Below, piece by piece: positions 11,185-20,059 of a stretch of 32,592 nucleotides of DNA. The notes beneath the pieces are model-generated. The model made no database searches and was not told the origin of the DNA. It saw nothing but the letters and a program-made list of their open reading frames with translations. The stretch comes from Methylophaga sp. GTDB lineage: Bacteria; Pseudomonadota; Gammaproteobacteria; Nitrosococcales; Methylophagaceae. The translations under genes and the position numbers were made by a program. Where the stretch lies: the NCBI GenBank assembly GCA_030148085.1, contig JASBUF010000094.1, positions 1-32,592 of the forward strand, read 5' to 3'. Every line of letters begins with the position of its first letter. Positions within the stretch are counted from its first letter, which is position 1.

Positions 11185-11664
11185 ATGCGCTGTCCATTCT
11201 GCGGAGCCGATGATTCCAAGGTTGTCGATTCCAGACTGTCGGCGGAAGGCGATGCCATCCGCCGGCGCCGCATGTGCGTGGAGTGCAGCGAGCGTTTCAC
11301 TACGTATGAAACTGCTGAGCTTAGCCTGCCACGACTGATCAAGCGCGATCGTTCACGTGAATTATTTGACGAGAATAAACTTCGCGCAGGCATCATGCGG
11401 GCACTGGAGAAGCGCCCGGTCAGCATTGACGCCGTTGACACCGCGGTGAAAGTTATTACCCGACGTTTATGGGCGACCGGTGAACGCGAAGTGGATAGTC
11501 TTCTGGTCGGTGACTGGGTGATGGATGCCTTGCGTGAACTTGATGAAGTTGCATACGTTCGCTTCGCATCGGTGTATCGTAGTTTTCAGGACGTGAATGC
11601 ATTTCGTGAAGAAATAGAGCGGATGGAAAGTAAGACTGACACCGATGATGGTGATAAGGTCTGA
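11185..11664 (+). CDS. nrdR: Transcriptional repressor NrdR
   Basis: NrdR senses ATP/dATP and represses ribonucleotide reductase genes. The 159-residue product has the N-terminal zinc ribbon (MRCPFCG, then CVEC) with VVDSR and RRRRMC between. The ATP-cone domain follows ([23 protein letters not shown]). The C-terminal stretch [14 protein letters not shown] is family-typical. ATG 11185 has GGAG at 11176-11179. It lies between glyA and ribD, its usual place at the head of a riboflavin operon. Confidence 0.97.
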   Translation: MRCPFCGADDSKVVDSRLSAEGDAIRRRRMCVECSERFTTYETAELSLPRLIKRDRSRELFDENKLRAGIMRALEKRPVSIDAVDTAVKVITRRLWATGEREVDSLLVGDWVMDALRELDEVAYVRFASVYRSFQDVNAFREEIERMESKTDTDDGDKV

Positions 11665-11694
11665 TTGACTTAAACCGTTCAGAAAGAGCTTGTT

Positions 11695-12801
11695 ATGCCG
11701 ACACCTGAACATTTTATGGCCAGAGCCATACAACTGGCCGAACGAGGACTATACACAACCGATCCCAATCCCCGGGTAGGTTGTGTCATCGTCAAAGATG
11801 GCCAGATCATTGCCGAAGGCTGGCATATGCGTGCCGGCGAAGGCCATGCCGAGGTCAATGCCCTGCATGAGGCCGGTAGCAATGCCGCTGGTGCCGATTG
11901 TTATGTCACGCTTGAACCTTGCAGCCATTTTGGCCGAACCCCTCCCTGCGCCGATGCGCTGATTAATGCCAAGGTCAAAAGCGTGTTTGTCGCGATGACG
12001 GATCCCAATCCCGTTGTCTCTGGTGCAGGTGTGCGCCGTTTGCAGGAGGCTGGCATTGAAGTTCACACCGACATCCTTGCGGCTCAGGCTGAAAAACTAA
12101 ATCCCGGCTTTTGTCAGCGTATGCGTATGGGGCGTCCCTATATCCGCAGCAAGCTCGCCATGAGTATGGATGGCCGTACCGCGATGGCCTCGGGTGAAAG
12201 CAAATGGATCACTGGCCAATTAGCGCGTGCCGATGTGCAGAAATTACGAGCCCGAAGCAGCGCGATTCTGACTGGTATTGGTACCGTACTTGCAGATGAC
12301 CCCTTACTGAATGTTCGCCCTGAGCAAGGCGGTCGTGACTGGTACCCCGCAGGTCAAAAAGTGCGTCAGCCTCTACGTGTGATTGTGGATGGTCATCTGC
12401 GTATGCCTGCGGATGCACGTATTCTTGAGCAGGAAAAAGTGCTGCTGGCAACGGCAGTGGATAAGCAGGCACCTAAAAATACTGAAACCATTGTGCTTCC
12501 TGCCGATGGCGATATCATTGACTTAAACGCATTGATGGCCGTACTAGCGCAGCGTGAAATCAATGAAGTGATGGTCGAAGCGGGTGGTGTACTGAATGGT
12601 GCTTTGCTTAAATCCAGACTCATTGATGAACTGGTGATCTATATGGCACCTAAAATCATGGGTGATATGGCTCGCGGTGTGTTCCACCTGCCGGGCATGG
12701 AAACCATGGCACAGAATATTTCCCTGCATGTCACCGATATGCGGGCGATCGGTCGTGATTGGCGAATCACGGCTATTCCTGAATATAACGAGGACTTCTA
12801 A
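11695..12801 (+). CDS. ribD: Riboflavin biosynthesis deaminase/reductase RibD
   Basis: RibD carries out two steps of riboflavin synthesis: deamination of the GTP cyclohydrolase II product and reduction of its ribose side chain with NADPH. In the 368-residue product (E. coli 367), the deaminase domain shows GEGHAEVNAL and PCSHFGRTPPCADAL as zinc-binding and catalytic motifs. The reductase half begins around residue 145 (RPYIRSKLAMSMDGRTA) and has VEAGGVLNGALL. It follows nrdR by 30 bases, and ribE starts 2 bases after its stop. I see no FMN riboswitch before it. Confidence 0.97.
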   Translation: MPTPEHFMARAIQLAERGLYTTDPNPRVGCVIVKDGQIIAEGWHMRAGEGHAEVNALHEAGSNAAGADCYVTLEPCSHFGRTPPCADALINAKVKSVFVAMTDPNPVVSGAGVRRLQEAGIEVHTDILAAQAEKLNPGFCQRMRMGRPYIRSKLAMSMDGRTAMASGESKWITGQLARADVQKLRARSSAILTGIGTVLADDPLLNVRPEQGGRDWYPAGQKVRQPLRVIVDGHLRMPADARILEQEKVLLATAVDKQAPKNTETIVLPADGDIIDLNALMAVLAQREINEVMVEAGGVLNGALLKSRLIDELVIYMAPKIMGDMARGVFHLPGMETMAQNISLHVTDMRAIGRDWRITAIPEYNEDF

Positions 12802-12803
12802 GC

Positions 12804-13439
12804 ATGTTTACCGGAATTATTGCGGCTATTGGTCGGGTTGATGCTGTCGAACCCAGCGGCGGTGATTTAAGACTGACTATTGATGCCGGCAATCTGGATT
12901 TAGCCGATGTGAAACTCGGTGACAGTATTGCTATCAATGGTGTCTGTCTGACAGTGGTTTCAATTGCGCAGACAATGCTGGCTTTTGATGTATCTAAAGA
13001 AACTCTGGAGCGCACTAGCCTTGGTCAGGCGACGCCCGGTTCATCCGTGAATCTGGAAAAAGCCATGGCTGTGGGCGAGCGCCTAGGCGGGCATATTGTC
13101 AGTGGCCATGTTGATGGTCTTGGCAAGGTTGCGTTGATGGAAGCTTCGGCACGTTCGGTGAAGTTCCGCTTTGCCGTACCCACATCATTAGAGCGCTATA
13201 TCGCTGAAAAAGGCTCGATCTGTATTGACGGCACCAGCCTGACCGTTAATCAGGTCGGACCGGGTTGGTTTGAGGTCAATATCATTCCTCATACCATGCA
13301 GGAAACGATTATCAGTGACTACCAAGAGGGTTCGGTCGTCAATCTGGAAGTGGACTTGATTGCCCGTTATCTGGAACGATTGCTGCCTGGCAATTCAACT
13401 GATGAAGCGACACCCTTTGCCGATTACGGAACCCTTTAA
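12804..13439 (+). CDS. ribE: Riboflavin synthase alpha chain
   Basis: This enzyme dismutates two molecules of 6,7-dimethyl-8-ribityllumazine into riboflavin. The 211-residue product starts with the hallmark [10 protein letters not shown]. It has two internally similar lumazine-binding domains, each with a G-[DS]-S-I-x-[IV]-[ND]-G-x-[CS]-L-T-V pattern ([14 protein letters not shown] and [14 protein letters not shown]), plus [11 protein letters not shown]. The gene is called ribE or ribC depending on the organism. It ends directly against the ATG of the next gene. Confidence 0.97.
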   Translation: MFTGIIAAIGRVDAVEPSGGDLRLTIDAGNLDLADVKLGDSIAINGVCLTVVSIAQTMLAFDVSKETLERTSLGQATPGSSVNLEKAMAVGERLGGHIVSGHVDGLGKVALMEASARSVKFRFAVPTSLERYIAEKGSICIDGTSLTVNQVGPGWFEVNIIPHTMQETIISDYQEGSVVNLEVDLIARYLERLLPGNSTDEATPFADYGTL

Positions 13440-14558
13440 ATGAAGCTGAATTCAACCGCTGAGATTCTGGACGATCTCAGACAGGGAAAAATGGTCATCA
13501 TTATGGATGACGAGGATCGCGAGAACGAAGGCGACCTGATTATGGCGGCCGAGAAGGTGACGCCAGAAGCCATCAACTTTATGGCACGCTTTGGCCGTGG
13601 TCTGATTTGTCTGACTTTGACCGAAGATCGTTGTCGCGAATTGCGCTTGCCGTTGATGGTGAGTGATAACCAGACACCGTATTCGACCAACTTTACCGTT
13701 TCAATTGAAGCTGCCCGTGGTGTTACCACCGGTATTTCAGCAGCAGATAGGGCGTTGACGGTCCAAGTCGCGGTGGACAAAAACTCGAAACCGGATGACC
13801 TGGTTCAGCCCGGCCATATTTTCCCGTTAAAAGCACAACCAGGTGGTGTATTGACCCGTGCTGGACATACCGAAGCCGGGTGTGATTTGGCACAGCTGGC
13901 AGGCTGCTCACCGGCTGCCGTTATCGTCGAAATTCTGAATGACGATGGCAGCATGGCACGTCGTCCTGATCTGGAAAAATTTGCGCAGACGCATAATCTG
14001 AAAATCGGCACCATCGCCGATCTCATCAGCTACCGTCTGGAAAATGAGATGACAATCAAGCAACTGTCACACTGCCATTTCCCGACTGACTACGGTGACT
14101 TCCTTCTGCACAGCTATCAGGATTCGGTCAACGGTCAGGTGCATCTGGCACTGGTCTATGGTGATGTCGAACCTGAACAGGAAACCTTGGTACGCGTCCA
14201 TATGGCCGACCCATTGGGGGACTTATTGGGCTCCATGCGTGACCCGAGCCACTGGGCAATCCCCGATGTGATGCAGAAGATTCAGCAGGCTGGTAAAGGC
14301 GTGCTGGTGGTCTTGCGTCAACCTGAACAAAACAAGCAACTGGCCGCCAAGATCGCGCGTTATCAACAGGAAGACGAAGCAGAAACGACTACCCCGGTCA
14401 AAGGCGGGTGGGACCTTCGTACCTTTGGTGTCGGCGCACAGATCCTAGCGGACCTGGGCGTCAGAAAAATGCGCGTTATCGGTACGCCGACCAAATTGAC
14501 CGGCGTATCCGGCTTTGGTCTGGAACTGACAGGCTATTTCGAGGATGACGCCCCCTGA
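13440..14558 (+). CDS. ribB: 3,4-dihydroxy-2-butanone-4-phosphate synthase with degenerate GTP cyclohydrolase II domain (RibBX type)
   Basis: The N-terminal domain (residues about 1-205) makes the four-carbon precursor of riboflavin from ribulose 5-phosphate. It carries [20 protein letters not shown] and [14 protein letters not shown]. The C-terminal domain is shaped like GTP cyclohydrolase II and still has [19 protein letters not shown]. It lacks the zinc-binding cysteines: [17 protein letters not shown] replaces the Cys-containing stretch. It also lacks the EGRGIGL motif. Only the first activity is therefore expected, as in the known RibBX class, and a separate GTP cyclohydrolase II (RibA) must be encoded elsewhere. 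The stop TGA overlaps the lpxB ATG by one base. Confidence 0.93.
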   Translation: MKLNSTAEILDDLRQGKMVIIMDDEDRENEGDLIMAAEKVTPEAINFMARFGRGLICLTLTEDRCRELRLPLMVSDNQTPYSTNFTVSIEAARGVTTGISAADRALTVQVAVDKNSKPDDLVQPGHIFPLKAQPGGVLTRAGHTEAGCDLAQLAGCSPAAVIVEILNDDGSMARRPDLEKFAQTHNLKIGTIADLISYRLENEMTIKQLSHCHFPTDYGDFLLHSYQDSVNGQVHLALVYGDVEPEQETLVRVHMADPLGDLLGSMRDPSHWAIPDVMQKIQQAGKGVLVVLRQPEQNKQLAAKIARYQQEDEAETTTPVKGGWDLRTFGVGAQILADLGVRKMRVIGTPTKLTGVSGFGLELTGYFEDDAP

Positions 14559-15703
14559 TGTCGGCTAAACGGATTGTCATTGTCGCAGGGGAAGCGTCTG
14601 GAGATGCCCATGCTGGGCGAATGATTGCCGCCTTGAAGCAACAGCGTCCTGAGATTCAGGTCAGCGGTATTGGTGGGGATACCTTAAGGCAGGCAGGGGC
14701 TGAAATATTTACCGACTTCTCTGAGTTAGCCGTTATGGGGCTGGTGGAGGTACTCAAACGCTACCGTCAGATAAAAGCCATTTTTAATGATTTGGTTGCA
14801 CGTCTGAAACAGGAAAAGCCGGACTTATTGATCCTTGTCGATTATCCCGGCTTTAATCTAAAGCTGGCAAAGCAAGCGCATAAGCTTGGCATTCCGGTGA
14901 TGTATTACATCAGTCCTAAAGTCTGGGCCTGGCGGCCGGGGCGGGTGAAAACTATCCGCCGTTATGTCGATCACATGGCGGTGCTGTTTCCGTTCGAAGA
15001 AACCCTTTATCAGGATGCCGGAGTCCAGGTCAGCTGTGTCGGTCACCCGCTGGTCGATGCGGTTAGCTCTTCGCTGACCACTGAACAGGCGAAACAGAAA
15101 CTCGGTTTTGAGCCACAGCATCGTGTGCTGGGCTTATTTCCCGGTAGCCGTCGCAGTGAAGTGGAAGCTTTGCTGCCCATCATGCTGCAAACCGCTGAGC
15201 AGATTCGCCACCGGCATTTTGATGTGGAAATTGTCTTGCCGCAGGCGCCAGGCTTGGATTCTGAGTTTCTAAAGCCCTTGCTGGCCAATTCGACGTTAGA
15301 GATTAAAGTGGTCTCTGGCGACTTTTACGATGTGATTCGAGGCTGTGATGCCATTGTTGCCGCGTCAGGTACGGTGACGTTAGAAATTGCTTTGATGGGC
15401 GTACCTCATCTACTCGTCTACCGCGTGGCACCGATGAGTTATCGCATTCTTAAACGGTTAGTGAAAATTCCTTATGTCGGTCTGTGTAATATCGTCACTG
15501 GCAAAAATGTAGTCACCGAGCTTCTTCAGGAGCAAGTGACCGTCGACAATCTGGATAAGCACCTGACACAGCTGTTGACCGACCCTCAGGCTAAACAACG
15601 CGCTGAGATGATTCGTTTGAATGTATTGGAAGCCTTGGGGCCATCAGGCGGTGCTGATAATGCGGCGCAGGCCATTATCACGATGCTGGAAAAACAGACA
15701 TGA
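14558..15703 (+). CDS. lpxB: Lipid-A-disaccharide synthase LpxB
   Basis: LpxB is a GT-B fold glycosyltransferase that joins UDP-diacylglucosamine and lipid X into the lipid A disaccharide at the inner membrane. The 381-residue product starts with [14 protein letters not shown] and contains [36 protein letters not shown] and [22 protein letters not shown]. Its ATG overlaps the stop of the preceding riboflavin gene by one base. lpxD, fabZ and lpxA, which usually precede it, are not here. rnhB overlaps its end by four bases, as commonly seen. Confidence 0.97.
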   Translation: MSAKRIVIVAGEASGDAHAGRMIAALKQQRPEIQVSGIGGDTLRQAGAEIFTDFSELAVMGLVEVLKRYRQIKAIFNDLVARLKQEKPDLLILVDYPGFNLKLAKQAHKLGIPVMYYISPKVWAWRPGRVKTIRRYVDHMAVLFPFEETLYQDAGVQVSCVGHPLVDAVSSSLTTEQAKQKLGFEPQHRVLGLFPGSRRSEVEALLPIMLQTAEQIRHRHFDVEIVLPQAPGLDSEFLKPLLANSTLEIKVVSGDFYDVIRGCDAIVAASGTVTLEIALMGVPHLLVYRVAPMSYRILKRLVKIPYVGLCNIVTGKNVVTELLQEQVTVDNLDKHLTQLLTDPQAKQRAEMIRLNVLEALGPSGGADNAAQAIITMLEKQT

Positions 15704-16272
15704 GTTCAATATTGTGGGTCGCAGGTGTGGATGAAGTCGGTAGAGGGCCATTGGCCGGTCCTGTCGTGACGGCCGCTGTGATTCTGGATCCGGACATGCC
15801 CATTGACGGTTTGGCCGACTCCAAAAAGCTGACCGAGAAGCGTCGGGAAACGCTGGAGCCGATTATTAAAGCACGTGCCTTGGCTTGGGCCTTGGGCAGA
15901 GCTGAACCGGAAGAAATCGATCAACTCAATATTTTGCAGGCCACCTTGCTGGCGATGAAACGGGCGGTGGAAGCGCTCACGCATACGCCCGGACACGTGC
16001 TGGTGGACGGGATTCACGCGCCAGCACTCGGCTGTCAGGTCACTACGGTGATCAAAGGCGACCAGAAAGAACCGGCCATTGCAGCTGCCTCAATCCTTGC
16101 TAAAGTTGCCCGTGACAGGGAAATGAAGGCGATGGAAGAGATTTACCCCGGATACGGTTTTGCCAAACATAAGGGCTACCCGACGAAGCAACATCAACAG
16201 GCGCTGATGACTCTAGGACCGACTGAGATTCACCGACGGTCGTTCAGCCCTGTTCAATTGGCTTTGATCTAG
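15700..16272 (+). CDS. rnhB: Ribonuclease HII
   Basis: RNase HII removes RNA from RNA-DNA hybrids and single ribonucleotides from DNA. The 190-residue product has [33 protein letters not shown] and [15 protein letters not shown]. These provide the D-E-D-D type catalytic acids. The ATG overlaps the lpxB stop (ATGA). The last 60 bases are also read in antisense as the 3' end of the convergent luxR-type gene, which is unusual. dnaE, a frequent downstream neighbour, is absent. Confidence 0.97.
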   Translation: MSSILWVAGVDEVGRGPLAGPVVTAAVILDPDMPIDGLADSKKLTEKRRETLEPIIKARALAWALGRAEPEEIDQLNILQATLLAMKRAVEALTHTPGHVLVDGIHAPALGCQVTTVIKGDQKEPAIAAASILAKVARDREMKAMEEIYPGYGFAKHKGYPTKQHQQALMTLGPTEIHRRSFSPVQLALI

Positions 16273-17343
16273 CTCATCAATACAGGTCTTACAGTCTCGA
16301 CAGATAATGTGCTCAATAAGCTCTGACCGACTATGGATACTGAGTTTTTCAAAGATATGCTGAATATGTTCTTTGACGGTATACAGGCTTAACTCAAGTT
16401 TATTAGCGATGGATTTTGTGGATTCGCCAGAGGCATAGAGTAGGGCGATGAATTGTTGCCTCGGTGTAAAGCACATGTATTGAATATTGTGAAAGAGCAT
16501 CAGCGAGAACGGAACTTGCCAAGTAATATTCAAGTAAACCTGAGGCGCACGATGCCCTCCTTGATCAAAGACGGGAAAGCCGTTTATTTGAAAATCCCCC
16601 CACAGACTAGATACATTCACTTCGGCATTGGTCATGGGAGTCGTACTATCCAATAACCTATCTATCATTTCTAACACGCCAGGCAAATTTCTCACATCCG
16701 AAAAACTACTACGCTGAAGACTGCCTGCTCGCTTTTGTAAAGCCAAAGTCAGAATGTTAAGTCCTTCCGGACAGCACTGTGTCAGTTCACCCCGGTTATC
16801 TACGATGATGAGTCCAGATCGCCAGCCCATCGTGGTTTTTGTTTGGTATTGATTGCAGACTAGACCTTCTTCAAGTGCTTCTCGAATGACGTTTGCCCGT
16901 TTGATGTCTTTTGTGCTGAAGGCATTCTCTGTTCTGCATCGGTTAAACACCAATAAGCCATGCGGCTTGCCAGCTTTTTGGACTGGCAAAATTAGTGACT
17001 GATGGTAGCCCACTCGAACAAATGTATGGTGATAGGCTTTTTGATACTCGGACTTAAGCCACTTAGCTTGCGATGTGAGGATGTAGTCTTCAGTAAGAAG
17101 TGAAGTTGAGTCGAGCTGAGCTGAACGCCGGAGATGTGATGAGACTGCCTCAGTGAGCGCGTGATGATTCAATTCATCATATATATCAGTGAGTCGAGCT
17201 TTGTTATCAATCAGACAATAGCTATTTGAAACAGAGTTTAGATACTGGTGACATTCGGATAAAAACGCCGCAAGAAAGACGTTCTCAGGCAGGGAAAGCT
17301 GTGAGAGCATCTGCAATCTGAGCAGACTGGTTGAGCTGGTCAT
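16213..17343 (-). CDS. LuxR-family (GerE-type HTH) transcriptional regulator
   Basis: This 376-residue protein has a C-terminal LuxR/GerE helix-turn-helix at about residues 290-345 ([42 protein letters not shown]). The N-terminal 280 residues have no receiver domain. A segment [19 protein letters not shown] looks like the beta core of a GAF-type sensor, but the ligand is unknown. After the HTH is a short tail with Cys348, Cys351 and Cys354 (CRDCKTC), which could bind metal or respond to redox; this is speculation. The gene is divergent from the haem-binding-like gene at 17551 and is the obvious candidate to control it. Its last 60 bases overlap rnhB in antisense. Confidence 0.85.
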   Translation of the reverse strand: MTSSTSLLRLQMLSQLSLPENVFLAAFLSECHQYLNSVSNSYCLIDNKARLTDIYDELNHHALTEAVSSHLRRSAQLDSTSLLTEDYILTSQAKWLKSEYQKAYHHTFVRVGYHQSLILPVQKAGKPHGLLVFNRCRTENAFSTKDIKRANVIREALEEGLVCNQYQTKTTMGWRSGLIIVDNRGELTQCCPEGLNILTLALQKRAGSLQRSSFSDVRNLPGVLEMIDRLLDSTTPMTNAEVNVSSLWGDFQINGFPVFDQGGHRAPQVYLNITWQVPFSLMLFHNIQYMCFTPRQQFIALLYASGESTKSIANKLELSLYTVKEHIQHIFEKLSIHSRSELIEHIICRDCKTCIDELDQSQLNRAERPSVNLSRS

Positions 17344-17550
17344 CCGTCTATGTTCATGGATATTAATCCATATATATCATTCGCTTATATGCATCGTAAT
17401 ACATATTTCTACACGTAACAACCATAGACGCCACTCTAAAGAGGGGGAGGGATACCCCCATTCGTAAGGGTTACTTCGGTGTTTCTTCAGTCATACGATG
17501 GTTGTGTGTTTGTACACACTCGGTGAATAACAACAAGTGAGGGAGCAACA
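17344..17550. promoter_or_regulatory. Divergent control region between the LuxR-type gene and the exported-protein gene
   Basis: This 207-base gap is richer in A+T than its neighbours and carries several inverted repeats. TGGAT-ATTA-ATCCA (17357-17370) lies 14 bases upstream of the regulator start. GGGGG-AGGGATA-CCCCC spans 17443-17459. GTGTGT-TTGT-ACACAC spans 17504-17519. An 8-bp pair ACAACCAT (17418-17425) and ATGGTTGT (17498-17505) is inverted across 72 bases. LuxR-type proteins bind dyad sites, so these are operator candidates. No convincing sigma-70 -35/-10 pair was found. GAGGGAG at 17539-17545 is the ribosome-binding site of the + strand gene. Confidence 0.5.
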
Positions 17551-18327
17551 ATGAAGTTTTCAAAAAAAATAAATAGCTTGGCAATAGCGGGGGCACTTGT
17601 ATTTTCTGCTAATGCCAATGCCGGTGCTAGCTGTAGTGAACTGAACTCTATAGTTGGAGGTTGGGGAGGATTTACCAGTGCTGTTGAGGCTGCCTATGAT
17701 GCCACGATAGGAACGGGTTTTGGCTTAGGTATGTGGGCCACGCTGATGGATACCTCTGGCAAAGTATGTTCGGTTTACTCTGTCGATGGTGGCGTAGGGG
17801 CTGCAAATGGTGGTGCTGATGCAGGCAACACTGCTTGGTTAGGAAGCCGGGTTATCTCAATGCAAAAAGCATCAACAGCAAACTTTTTCAGTCTGGATGA
17901 GTTGTCCATTCCTACTGGAGCTATTTCTGCAGCGGTTTACCCCGGAGGAAGTTTGTACGGCTTGCAACACAGTAACCCTGTTAATGCGGGAATCGTATAT
18001 CGAGGATCAGCAAATACATATGGCACAAATGCAGATCCTATGAAGAACAAACGTCCTGGTGGTGTAAATGTCTTTGGGGGTGGTATTGCACTTTATTCAG
18101 GTGGTACCAAAGTTGGGGCTGTTGGTGTATCTGGTGACACTTCATGTCGAGATGCGGCAATGGCATTCAACTTGAGAATGCAACTTGGTCTTGATGATGG
18201 TGTACCTAACACCGATACACTCTATCTTGATACCGATGTCAGTACGCTCTTTGAACAGCCAGCCTGTGGTGTCGCTGATCCTGATGATGCGGTTAACTTT
18301 GGTGTCGTTGTCGGGTCAGCTGATTAA
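17551..18327 (+). CDS. Exported GlcG/HbpS (DUF336) family haem-binding-like protein
   Basis: The 258-residue product begins with a clear Sec signal peptide (KFSKKINSLAIAGALVFSANANA), with probable cleavage after Ala24. The mature part resembles the GlcG/HbpS fold: an early helix (AVEAAYDA), a MDTSGKVCSVYSVDG strand pair, AWLGSRVISMQKASTANFF, then GGGIALYSGGTKVGAVGVSGDTSCRDAAMA. The last is the glycine-rich family signature. Family members bind haem or are found near alcohol oxidation genes. Cys28, Cys73, Cys199 and Cys239 could form two disulfides, fitting a periplasmic or extracellular location. The C-terminus is longer than in small GlcG proteins. It is divergent from a LuxR-type regulator and directly upstream of a secretion cluster, with its own terminator between. 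Family call is by pattern; function is unknown. Confidence 0.75.
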   Translation: MKFSKKINSLAIAGALVFSANANAGASCSELNSIVGGWGGFTSAVEAAYDATIGTGFGLGMWATLMDTSGKVCSVYSVDGGVGAANGGADAGNTAWLGSRVISMQKASTANFFSLDELSIPTGAISAAVYPGGSLYGLQHSNPVNAGIVYRGSANTYGTNADPMKNKRPGGVNVFGGGIALYSGGTKVGAVGVSGDTSCRDAAMAFNLRMQLGLDDGVPNTDTLYLDTDVSTLFEQPACGVADPDDAVNFGVVVGSAD

Positions 18328-18360
18328 AAAGATCATCAGTCTAGCCGTCACTTTACTGGG

Positions 18361-18386
18361 AAGCCCCCCTCTAAAGGGGGGCTTTT
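18361..18386 (+). terminator. Intrinsic terminator after the exported-protein gene
   Basis: A 10-bp stem AAGCCCCCCT/AGGGGGGCTT (18361-18370 with 18375-18384) has the loop CTAA and is followed by TT. It is very GC-rich and lies 33 bases after the stop codon. It separates the exported-protein gene from the secretion cluster. The T tract is short, so some read-through is possible. Confidence 0.8.
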
Positions 18387-18461
18387 CATGTCTGCCCCAA
18401 AACTACCATGATAGTTACATAGTTAATTGAATGACTTAATAACAAGAAAAAAAGGATTGAT

Positions 18462-18869
18462 GTGCAACGGCAAAGAGGCTTTACATTGCTTGAGTTGCTG
18501 GTAGTCATGGTGATTATTGGACTACTTGTCGGCTATGTTGCACCTAGATATTTTGCCCAACTGGGCAAGTCAGAAATCAATGCTGCTCAGGCACAAATTG
18601 ACGCATTGGAAACTGCACTGGATATTTACCGTCTGGATATGGGCTTTTATCCAGAGCAGGACAAAGGATTGCAAGCCCTCGTTGACCCTGCCGAAAATAA
18701 TCCTCGATGGCGGGGACCGTATCTTGAAAAAAACATTCCTTTAGACCCCTGGGGCCAACCCTATCAATACCAAATCCCCGGGGATAGGGGGGAGTATGAC
18801 TTGTTTTCCTATGGAAAAGACCGTCAGCCTGGAGGTTCGGGTGAAAACGCGGATATATACAATCGCTAA
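18462..18869 (+). CDS. gspG: Type II secretion major pseudopilin GspG
   Basis: GspG is the main subunit of the periplasmic pseudopilus of type II secretion systems. The 135-residue prepilin has the class III signal MQRQRG|FTLLELLVVMVIIG with Glu at mature position +5. The C-terminal half shows the family's YRLDMGFYPEQDKGLQALVDP, DPWGQPYQY and a calcium-site-like loop (YGKDRQPGGSGENADI). The start is GTG 18462 with AAAGGA at 18451-18456. An overlapping ATG at 18460 is in a different frame. It heads the secretion cluster at 18462-27184. A promoter is not obvious in 18387-18461. Confidence 0.95.
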   Translation: MQRQRGFTLLELLVVMVIIGLLVGYVAPRYFAQLGKSEINAAQAQIDALETALDIYRLDMGFYPEQDKGLQALVDPAENNPRWRGPYLEKNIPLDPWGQPYQYQIPGDRGEYDLFSYGKDRQPGGSGENADIYNR

Positions 18870-18883
18870 CAGGAGTAGGGGCG

Positions 18884-20059
18884 ATGGATTTCCGCCTCAG
18901 AGTGGTCAACGCCACAACTTCACCTCATAAAATTAGACTTCAAGCGACCACTGCCGAGCAGGCCCGCGCTGAAGCTGAGAAGCGTGGTTTTGTGGTGCTT
19001 TCCGTTAATGCGGCAGGGCTGCATATACGCAGACAGGCGTTTCCTCTATTGCTGTTCAGTCAGGAGATGACGGTTTTACTTGAGTCGGGTTTGTTGTTAA
19101 CGCAGGCGCTGGAAACGCTCTCACAAAAAGAAAAAAGTCAGGAAGTGCGGCAGGTACTGGTTGAACTGGTCGAGGGTATCCGTTCCGGCAGGCCTTTATC
19201 CGATGTAATGACAGCAAGGCCGGATTGTTTCCCCAGCTTGTTTATCGCCATGGTTCGTGCCTGTGAGACCACCGGTAATCTGGCGGAAGGCCTAAGTCGT
19301 TTTGCACACTATTTAGAACAAGTCGATGTGCTTAAAAAACGGCTGATAGCGGCTTCCATATACCCCGCATTGATATTGAGTTTTGGCTTGCTGGTCATGC
19401 TGTTTCTGCTTGGCTATGTCGTGCCTCGGTTCAGCCAAATCTACCAGTCACGTGGCACCGATTTATCGGCCGCGTCGGAAGTGCTGCTGATTATCGGTAA
19501 TACCGTTGACCAATACGGACCGTGGCTACTGGCAGGTTTCTTACTGTTCATCGTAGCCCTCGGCATGCTGTTTTCCAGACAGAAAGTCAGGGCGAGACTG
19601 GGGGAAGCGTTGACACGCTTACCGGTACTTGGCGAACGCATCCGCATTTATCACCTCAGCAGGTTTTATCGCACTTTTGCCATGCTGCTACGAAGCGGAA
19701 TACCGGTTGTATCTGCGCTGGCGATGGTGAGCCAGTTATTGGGCGCAACACTAAAAAGCCATGTCGATCAGGCGCGGCAGCAAATTCTGGATGGTAATAC
19801 CTTTGCTCAATCCATGCAGATGGCAGAGCTGGTCACGCCGGTTGCGGTACAGCTTTTCAGAGTGGGGGAAAGTGCAGGCAACTTGGACGTGATGATGGAA
19901 CGCACGGCCCAGTTTCATGAAGAAGAAATGATGCGCTGGGTTGATGCCTTCAGCAAGCTGGTGGAACCGGTGCTGATGGCCCTGTTAGGTGTGGTGATCG
20001 GGCTTATCGTGTTCCTCATGTACCTGCCCATATTCGAACTGGCAAGTGGTATCGGGTGA
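18884..20059 (+). CDS. gspF: Type II secretion inner-membrane platform protein GspF
   Basis: GspF is the polytopic inner-membrane protein that links the ATPase to pseudopilus assembly. The 391-residue product has the two repeated GspF domains. The first has FSQEMTVLLESGLLLTQALETL and MVRACETTGNLAEGL. The second has LSRFYRTFAMLLRSGIPVVSAL and LFRVGESAGNLDVMM. Membrane segments are LILSFGLLVMLFLLGYVV, LLAGFLLFIVALGMLF and the last VLMALLGVVIGLIVFLMYL. It lies 14 bases after gspG and overlaps gspE by four bases (GTGA). Confidence 0.95.
   Translation: MDFRLRVVNATTSPHKIRLQATTAEQARAEAEKRGFVVLSVNAAGLHIRRQAFPLLLFSQEMTVLLESGLLLTQALETLSQKEKSQEVRQVLVELVEGIRSGRPLSDVMTARPDCFPSLFIAMVRACETTGNLAEGLSRFAHYLEQVDVLKKRLIAASIYPALILSFGLLVMLFLLGYVVPRFSQIYQSRGTDLSAASEVLLIIGNTVDQYGPWLLAGFLLFIVALGMLFSRQKVRARLGEALTRLPVLGERIRIYHLSRFYRTFAMLLRSGIPVVSALAMVSQLLGATLKSHVDQARQQILDGNTFAQSMQMAELVTPVAVQLFRVGESAGNLDVMMERTAQFHEEEMMRWVDAFSKLVEPVLMALLGVVIGLIVFLMYLPIFELASGIG

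Noticed and set aside
11665..11694. FMN riboswitch before the riboflavin genes
   Set aside because: The gap is only 30 bases and no RFN-element motifs are visible here or before the ribB-type gene.
13436..13780. Minus-strand frame of 114 codons within the ribB-type gene
   Set aside because: It is entirely antisense to a strongly conserved coding domain, and its composition is that of a reverse-complement shadow.
17614..17634. Possible lipoprotein signal in the GlcG/HbpS-like protein (Cys28 shortly after the signal peptide)
   Set aside because: The residues before the Cys are Gly-Ala-Ser without Leu or similar at -3, and a normal signal peptidase I site (Ala-Asn-Ala) lies before it.
18460..18480. 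ATG at 18460 as the start of gspG
   Set aside because: It is in a different frame and does not lead into the prepilin sequence. GTG 18462 does and has a ribosome-binding site.
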